Both the position numbers and the translations under genes were made by a program. Of a stretch of DNA of 64,000 bases, positions 59,535 through 64,000 are shown piece after piece. This stretch comes from Bradyrhizobium retamae. GTDB lineage: Bacteria; Pseudomonadota; Alphaproteobacteria; Rhizobiales; Xanthobacteraceae. The notes under the pieces were generated by a model. The model searched no databases, was not told the DNA's origin, and saw nothing but the letters and a program-made list of their open reading frames with translations. Within the stretch, counting starts at the first letter, position 1; every line of letters begins with the position of its first letter. Where the stretch lies: contig NZ_LLYA01000158.1 in NCBI RefSeq assembly GCF_001440415.1, forward strand, positions 27,530-91,529, in the 5' to 3' direction.

Positions 59535-60926
59535 ATGCTTATAGCCAGCTATGTCGTCACAGCGTTGGCCATATGTGGAGCGGCAGTCTATCTCTGCTTG
59601 AGGCTCCGGTTGTTTCTGACCGCAACAGTCATGCTGCTGGCGTCGTTGTTGCTGATCTATGGACCGGCTTATCTCAGCTTCATATTGTCATCAGGCGAAA
59701 AGGCGATGATGATCTACCGGCTGTCCGGCTCAATGGGAGGCAAGTCCGTTATTTTCAGCATCATTCAGGCCGCCTCTCCGGACTTTGATGCTATTCTTGT
59801 TGCGATGAATCTCTCGATGGCATTGATGTTCGCGGGTGTTATCGCGGGAATCGAGATTGTCGACCGCCTCACACCAAATCGGATCGCGGTCATGCAATCT
59901 GCCCTGACCGACTGGAATGCGCAGCCATTGAAAGATAGCGTCGGCGGCAGCCGAGTATTGTTGATTGTTGTCGGCGGTCTCACGCTATTCCTGACATGGA
60001 TATCCATCAAAGAGAACCATATCGGGACCATCAAAGCGTTTCTGTCGATTGCCGGGGATGAAGCGGAAAGGGTCGCTTATCGACTAAATAGCGGCGGCAG
60101 TCCGAATTATCTCTACCGCCTGATCTTGGGAGCGGTAGCACCGATGTTGGTTGTTTGGGGGTTTCTTTCGGGTTGGGTCAACCGTTCCTGGATGCTGCTT
60201 GTAGCAGCGAGTTTGCTTTTCTTCGCTGTCTTGATCGGAAAGTGTGAAACTCTGAGCAAAGCCCCCCCCGCGCTCTTTCTTGTTCAATTGATCTTGGCAG
60301 GATTGCTTGTCTTTCGCAACAAACTGACTTGGCGCAGCGGAGCCGGTGTTTTGTTCGCGATCATTTTGATATTTTACGTGATCGTCAGACTCACGATATC
60401 GGCCTATGACAAGTTCGGTGCGCTGGGGTTCCTCTATTACCGGATATTTGAGGTGCCGAGTGAAGCGCTTCTGGAAACGTTCGGTACATTCCCCTCCCGA
60501 TATCCTCACACATGGGGCGCCAATATTCGGCCGCTAGCGATGATAATGGGAGTCGATTACACACCCGCATATACAATCGTGTCGCAGCTCTGGCACAACA
60601 GCAAAGAGACGACCAGCAACGCGCTGTTTATTGCTGACGCTTGGATAGATTTCTCGTACGCTGGTGTCATCATCTTTAGCATGATCGCGGGCGCCATTTG
60701 CCGTTCGATCGATGCAATTTATCTGGTGCACGGAAAAACGGTGCTCGGCATCTCAATAATGGTGGCGGCGTTCGTCGGTATCTTTGGGCTGCTGGTGAGT
60801 GCACTGAGTACTGCTATCTTCTCGAGCGGATTACTGCTCGCCCCACTCTTGGCGGGCGCCTTGGTCAAAGTAGTTAGACTTCTCAATCGGAGTGCGCGGT
60901 CGTCAAGGCCGGTCGCCTGTAGTTGA
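59535..60926 (+). CDS. O-antigen polymerase-like membrane protein (Wzy)
   Basis: A 463-residue integral membrane protein with roughly 11-12 hydrophobic segments and a large soluble loop of about 80 residues at 300-380 (ALLETFGTFPSRYPHTWGAN and on), the arrangement of oligosaccharide repeat-unit polymerases. Wzy proteins lack strong motifs, so this rests on topology and position behind wlbABC and in a locus with a Wzx-like flippase. Codon use is clearly more A+T-rich than in the left half of the window, a common sign of transfer in such loci. Confidence 0.7.
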   Translation: MLIASYVVTALAICGAAVYLCLRLRLFLTATVMLLASLLLIYGPAYLSFILSSGEKAMMIYRLSGSMGGKSVIFSIIQAASPDFDAILVAMNLSMALMFAGVIAGIEIVDRLTPNRIAVMQSALTDWNAQPLKDSVGGSRVLLIVVGGLTLFLTWISIKENHIGTIKAFLSIAGDEAERVAYRLNSGGSPNYLYRLILGAVAPMLVVWGFLSGWVNRSWMLLVAASLLFFAVLIGKCETLSKAPPALFLVQLILAGLLVFRNKLTWRSGAGVLFAIILIFYVIVRLTISAYDKFGALGFLYYRIFEVPSEALLETFGTFPSRYPHTWGANIRPLAMIMGVDYTPAYTIVSQLWHNSKETTSNALFIADAWIDFSYAGVIIFSMIAGAICRSIDAIYLVHGKTVLGISIMVAAFVGIFGLLVSALSTAIFSSGLLLAPLLAGALVKVVRLLNRSARSSRPVACS

Positions 60927-61148
60927 TTTAAGGACTTCGCTGTACCATCAGTGACCATCCGCGCAGCAGATCCAGCGCAACGTTCGTTAAGAGAATGCGA
61001 AGTATCCGATTTCACAGGGGCGTCTTGGCTGGACAGACGATGCCCTCACAATGGAGGGCGGGTTCCCTGGATGAAAAAATTGCCGCTAAGGCAGGAAATG
61101 CCTTTGTGGACGGTGATTGCGACACCAACACGGGTCGGCATTACGATA

Positions 61149-63641
61149 TCAACTTGCTCGGACGCCGGCCTGCTTGCCGAGAAGGCGACCCATGAGCTCA
61201 TTGTAAGATCTCAGCGCAATCTGCTTTGTATACCGCGGAGCCACTGCGGCGGCCCGTCTACCTTTCTCCGGGGTCTTGCCGGCAGTCGAGGCGGCAAGCG
61301 TCACGGCCTGTGCAATCGAAGCGGGCATTTCGGGTTCCACCACCCAACCAAGATCATGTTCCTGAACGAGGATAGCGGCCTCCGCTTCTGGTTCTGAGCA
61401 AATGATGACCGGCCTCCCCACCGCGAGCAAATTGTAGAGTCGGCTAGGGACAGACACACCGGTATTCTTTTTGCGATATGGGATCACCCAGACGTCAGCG
61501 GCCGACAGGAACGTTTCAAGTTCTGTTTCGGGGACACGTTCGATTAGCGTCACATTGGATAGCGGCGAAGCGGCTTGCTTTTCCTTCAGTTTGGTCCAGC
61601 CGACGCCTTCGCCAGAAAGCAAAAAATGAATGCCGACATTGTCTCTCAATATTCGAGCGGCCTCGAAGACGGATTCCGGATCGTGGGTAAATCCCGCGGT
61701 GCCCGACATAGCCACCAGGAATTTGCCTCCGCAACGGCGGCGATAGGGATTGTCAGCGTCGATCTCCCGATAGCGCACCGGAAGCGTCGCCCAATTCGGA
61801 ATGAAACTAATCTTCTCTTCAGTCATGCGGGGGTAGGTCATCAGTATCGAATTCATATCGCGGCCGATTGTAACGATGGCATTGAGCCTCTGAAACATCA
61901 CCTTGTTTGCCCATTGCATCGTTCTCGTCACCATCGAGGCCGGTCGTAAAAACCCTGCCATGACGAGTGAATCCGGATAAAAATCGTGAATAATGAGCGC
62001 TACAGAAGCCCTACGTAGTCGGGCCGCTAACGTTACGGCATACGGCAAGGTGAACGGCGTCGTGACGCAAAGAACGGCGTCGTCACGCCGGCTGTGCTTG
62101 ATGACGGAAACAAACACTTGCACAGCGAACGTGAGAGCGGCGAGCGATCGTGAGACCAGCGCAGACTTCCTCGGCCACCAGCTTCTTAATTCGATGACAG
62201 TGGGTTCGTGTGGCCTCGGCGTCAACTTTGAGCCGGAGTTTGGAGTTCCCGACAGGACGATTACGTCGCTTTCCAGCGCAAGTGCTTTAGCAATGTCGGT
62301 CATGTAACCCGACGTGGCGCTGGGAAAGGGTGCGTAGTGTTGAGTGACGAGAAGAATGCGTCCAGCCCGCGCCGCCGCTTCTGCCTGAAATTTCGAGGTA
62401 TCCGGTGCTCGATAAGTGCGATTGGAATGGTCTAGAACTCGCTGATCGTAGAGTGCGACAATGGCCTTACCGATAATTTTCGCTGACAGCTTGTTGACGA
62501 CCACCTCTCTCGCAGCCTGCCCATAACGCGCTCGCAGTGGAAAGGAGGTCGCGAGGCGCAAAATGGCGCCGGCTAATGCTGACGGATCCTCGATCGGCAC
62601 CAAGAGCCCTGTCTGTTCATTGAGTACGATTTCGCGACAGCCTGGCGCATCAGCTGCAATCATGGCCCGTCCGCAAGCGGCCGCTTCCAAAAGGCTCATT
62701 GGCAAGCCCTCTCGGTGCGAGGGCAGCACTGCAAAATGACAGCGTCGCCAGAGCGAAACGATATCGTCGATGTGCCCGAGCCAGGTAATTCCGGGTCGGC
62801 GACTCCATTCCCGCACTTCCTCTAGTCCAACGGAAGTCGGATTTGCTGGGTCAGGGTTACCGGCAATTATCAGATTTATGTCATGCCTCTGGTCACGCAA
62901 GATGCCATGAGCCGCTACCAGCGCCCTGATACCCTTGTCGCTCAAGAGGCGCCCTGCAAAACCTATTGTAATTGGGCCGTCGGGCTCCGGCAGCGGTTGT
63001 AGGACGTCAGTGTCGACGCCTGACCCGGGAATCAGAGTTATGCGCTGCCGATCTATTCCAAGAGACTCGAGGGATGACTGATCATCCGGGTTTTGAACGA
63101 GCACTAGGCTCTGCTCGCTATTTAGAAGCCTAGGCAGCAGCATTGCCATGCTCCGCTTAAGTAGCCGCGTTCTCCAAGTCATTGATGTAAAGATATAGCC
63201 TAGTCCGGTTATCGCGTTTACGATTGAGATCGCTGTCCCGTATGACGCGATCGAGCCATAGACGCAGCATTGGAGGCCGGAGTGGTGAACAATCAGCGGC
63301 TTGATCTTTTTTTCAACGCGTCGAAGCGCTGCGATGGTGGGAATTGCGGAAAATGGTGATAATCCGCCGCGTCGGAAGGGGATCTTGTGCAGGGTGAAGC
63401 CTTCCGCCTCAATAGCGTCTGCTCCCTTATCGACGCGTGTCGCTACATGCACCTCAAAGCCTGCTTCGCGCGCTGCTCGGGCCATCGGTAGCCGATTGAG
63501 CAAGAAGGCGAAGTCCTCGTTGACGACATATAGTATTCGTCGGCGCGGCGCAGCGGGTTCCAAAGTCATCCAATTCACATCGATTGATTTGCCCTGAGTA
63601 GTCCCGGGACTGTTTTGGTCAGGCGCCGCTTCAGGCGGCAT
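61149..63641 (-). CDS. Double GT4 glycosyltransferase: PglA-like half fused to WcaI-like half
   Basis: An 830-residue protein with two complete GT-B enzymes in tandem. The first (from RRRILYVVNEDFAFLLNRL) has HHSGLQCCVYGS, ITGLGYIFTS and the E-x7-E motif HREGLPMSLLEAAACG, as in PglA/WbtD-type N-acetylhexosamine transferases. After a linker of about 25 residues the second begins GRILLVTQHYAPFPSATSG, with HDFYPDSLVMAGFL and a C-terminal YRKKNTGVSVPSRLYNLLAV region, as in WcaI-type transferases. No stop or restart lies between them. ATG 63641 is chosen, with AAGGG close upstream; ATG 63569 or TTG 63704 are alternatives. It is leftward, opposite to most of the locus. Confidence 0.83.
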   Translation of the reverse strand: MPPEAAPDQNSPGTTQGKSIDVNWMTLEPAAPRRRILYVVNEDFAFLLNRLPMARAAREAGFEVHVATRVDKGADAIEAEGFTLHKIPFRRGGLSPFSAIPTIAALRRVEKKIKPLIVHHSGLQCCVYGSIASYGTAISIVNAITGLGYIFTSMTWRTRLLKRSMAMLLPRLLNSEQSLVLVQNPDDQSSLESLGIDRQRITLIPGSGVDTDVLQPLPEPDGPITIGFAGRLLSDKGIRALVAAHGILRDQRHDINLIIAGNPDPANPTSVGLEEVREWSRRPGITWLGHIDDIVSLWRRCHFAVLPSHREGLPMSLLEAAACGRAMIAADAPGCREIVLNEQTGLLVPIEDPSALAGAILRLATSFPLRARYGQAAREVVVNKLSAKIIGKAIVALYDQRVLDHSNRTYRAPDTSKFQAEAAARAGRILLVTQHYAPFPSATSGYMTDIAKALALESDVIVLSGTPNSGSKLTPRPHEPTVIELRSWWPRKSALVSRSLAALTFAVQVFVSVIKHSRRDDAVLCVTTPFTLPYAVTLAARLRRASVALIIHDFYPDSLVMAGFLRPASMVTRTMQWANKVMFQRLNAIVTIGRDMNSILMTYPRMTEEKISFIPNWATLPVRYREIDADNPYRRRCGGKFLVAMSGTAGFTHDPESVFEAARILRDNVGIHFLLSGEGVGWTKLKEKQAASPLSNVTLIERVPETELETFLSAADVWVIPYRKKNTGVSVPSRLYNLLAVGRPVIICSEPEAEAAILVQEHDLGWVVEPEMPASIAQAVTLAASTAGKTPEKGRRAAAVAPRYTKQIALRSYNELMGRLLGKQAGVRAS

Positions 63642-63818
63642 CGACCCTTGAACAGGGGCTACACAGCTCGGAAATCTTCTATGAGTAATTCTTATTGTCT
63701 GCAAGCCACTCAGCTAAATGCCACACTCGCATCTGGCATTCGGAAGGGCTATCTTTGTCGTATATTCAGCTTCGGCAGCTTGGATCACACCCTCCGAACA
63801 TGGGTGGCTTCAAAAGCG

Positions 63819-64000
63819 ATGACCAAAGTAGTAGTGGGATGCGCAACGTTGGTCTTCGCCGCAATCTTCCGCGCCGAGTTGTCCCTCGCGGAAGGCCGCT
63901 CGAAAGCCTATTTGAACGATATGAGAATTATGGCTTGCGTTACAGTGAGCTGGTCCCGGTTGTCTGAACAGAATTTCCGCCTCGATAAGTGGAGCGTCTG
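63819..64000 (+). CDS. Secreted protein of unknown function, N-terminal fragment
   Basis: From ATG 63819 the frame is open to the window edge (60 codons). The N-terminus MTKVVVGCATLVFAAIFRAE, then LSLAEG, looks like a signal peptide with a possible cleavage after SLA; the following KAYLNDMRIMACVTVSWSRL is not recognised. It is divergent from the double glycosyltransferase and could belong to the polysaccharide locus. Too little is present for an assignment; a chance frame is possible. Confidence 0.4.
   Translation, partial: MTKVVVGCATLVFAAIFRAELSLAEGRSKAYLNDMRIMACVTVSWSRLSEQNFRLDKWSV

Overview
The window looks like chromosome from a Bradyrhizobium- or Rhodopseudomonas-like alphaproteobacterium. 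The basis is high G+C with GC-rich third codon positions, a wealth of TRAP, TTT (tripartite tricarboxylate) and ABC uptake systems, several molybdenum hydroxylases, CaiB-type CoA transferase and crotonase genes, FCD-type GntR regulators, and an intergenic repeat of the REP type. I saw no rRNA, tRNA, CRISPR array, intact insertion sequence or phage gene.

Layout. (1) 1-9.9 kb: the start of a leftward luciferase-like monooxygenase; a three-subunit molybdenum hydroxylase (FAD, 2Fe-2S and Mo subunits, start and stop codons overlapping); an ABC importer (binding protein, two permeases, ATPase) ending in a metallophosphodiesterase; and a Crp/Fnr regulator. (2) 9.9-14.4 kb: a leftward operon of GntR regulator, TRAP transporter (P, Q, M) and cyclase-family hydrolase, with an imperfect palindrome just upstream. 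(3) 14.5-18.8 kb: a leftward operon with a TTT binding protein, an isoquinoline-oxidoreductase-type molybdenum hydroxylase (2Fe-2S and Mo subunits) and a ModA-like protein without a signal peptide. (4) 19-25 kb: a rightward set in which three consecutive genes (ABC binding protein, MmgE/PrpD, SDR) carry four single-base deletions, followed by an intact molybdopterin oxidoreductase and a crotonase. (5) 25-33 kb: a glycolate/glyoxylate-like module of GlcG-like protein, GlcD/GlcF-like fused FAD/Fe-S dehydrogenase, GntR regulator, two tandem serine-glyoxylate-type aminotransferases and a crotonase homologue lacking both catalytic glutamates. (6) 33-40 kb: a collagen-like lipoprotein, then a methylthioadenosine salvage cluster (class II aldolase, mtnP, mtnA) enclosed by the three parts of a TTT transporter. 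(7) 40-43 kb: a 730-bp non-coding block with inverted repeats, an EthD-like protein, a divergent AroQ and a CoA transferase. (8) 43.5-46.7 kb: a serralysin-like protease with four nearly identical 324-bp repeats and a late frameshift, followed by a relic of an RTX C-terminus. (9) 47-64 kb: a surface-polysaccharide locus with flippase, asparagine-synthetase-like amidotransferase, glycosyltransferases, methyltransferases, acetyltransferases, epimerases, Wlb-type diacetamido-uronic acid genes (wlbA internally deleted), a Wzy-like polymerase and a double glycosyltransferase.

How the genes fit together. The left 40 kb is a run of small catabolic modules, each pairing a transporter with oxidative or CoA-dependent enzymes and often a local regulator. 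The most coherent are the methylthioadenosine-to-DHAP shunt with its TTT transporter and the 2-hydroxyacid/glyoxylate/serine module. The right 17 kb is a Wzx/Wzy-type assembly locus; Wlb enzymes plus an amidotransferase suggest an amidated 2,3-diacetamido uronic acid, although the dehydrogenase of that pathway appears disabled here. Substrates of most transporters and oxidoreductases cannot be read from sequence alone.
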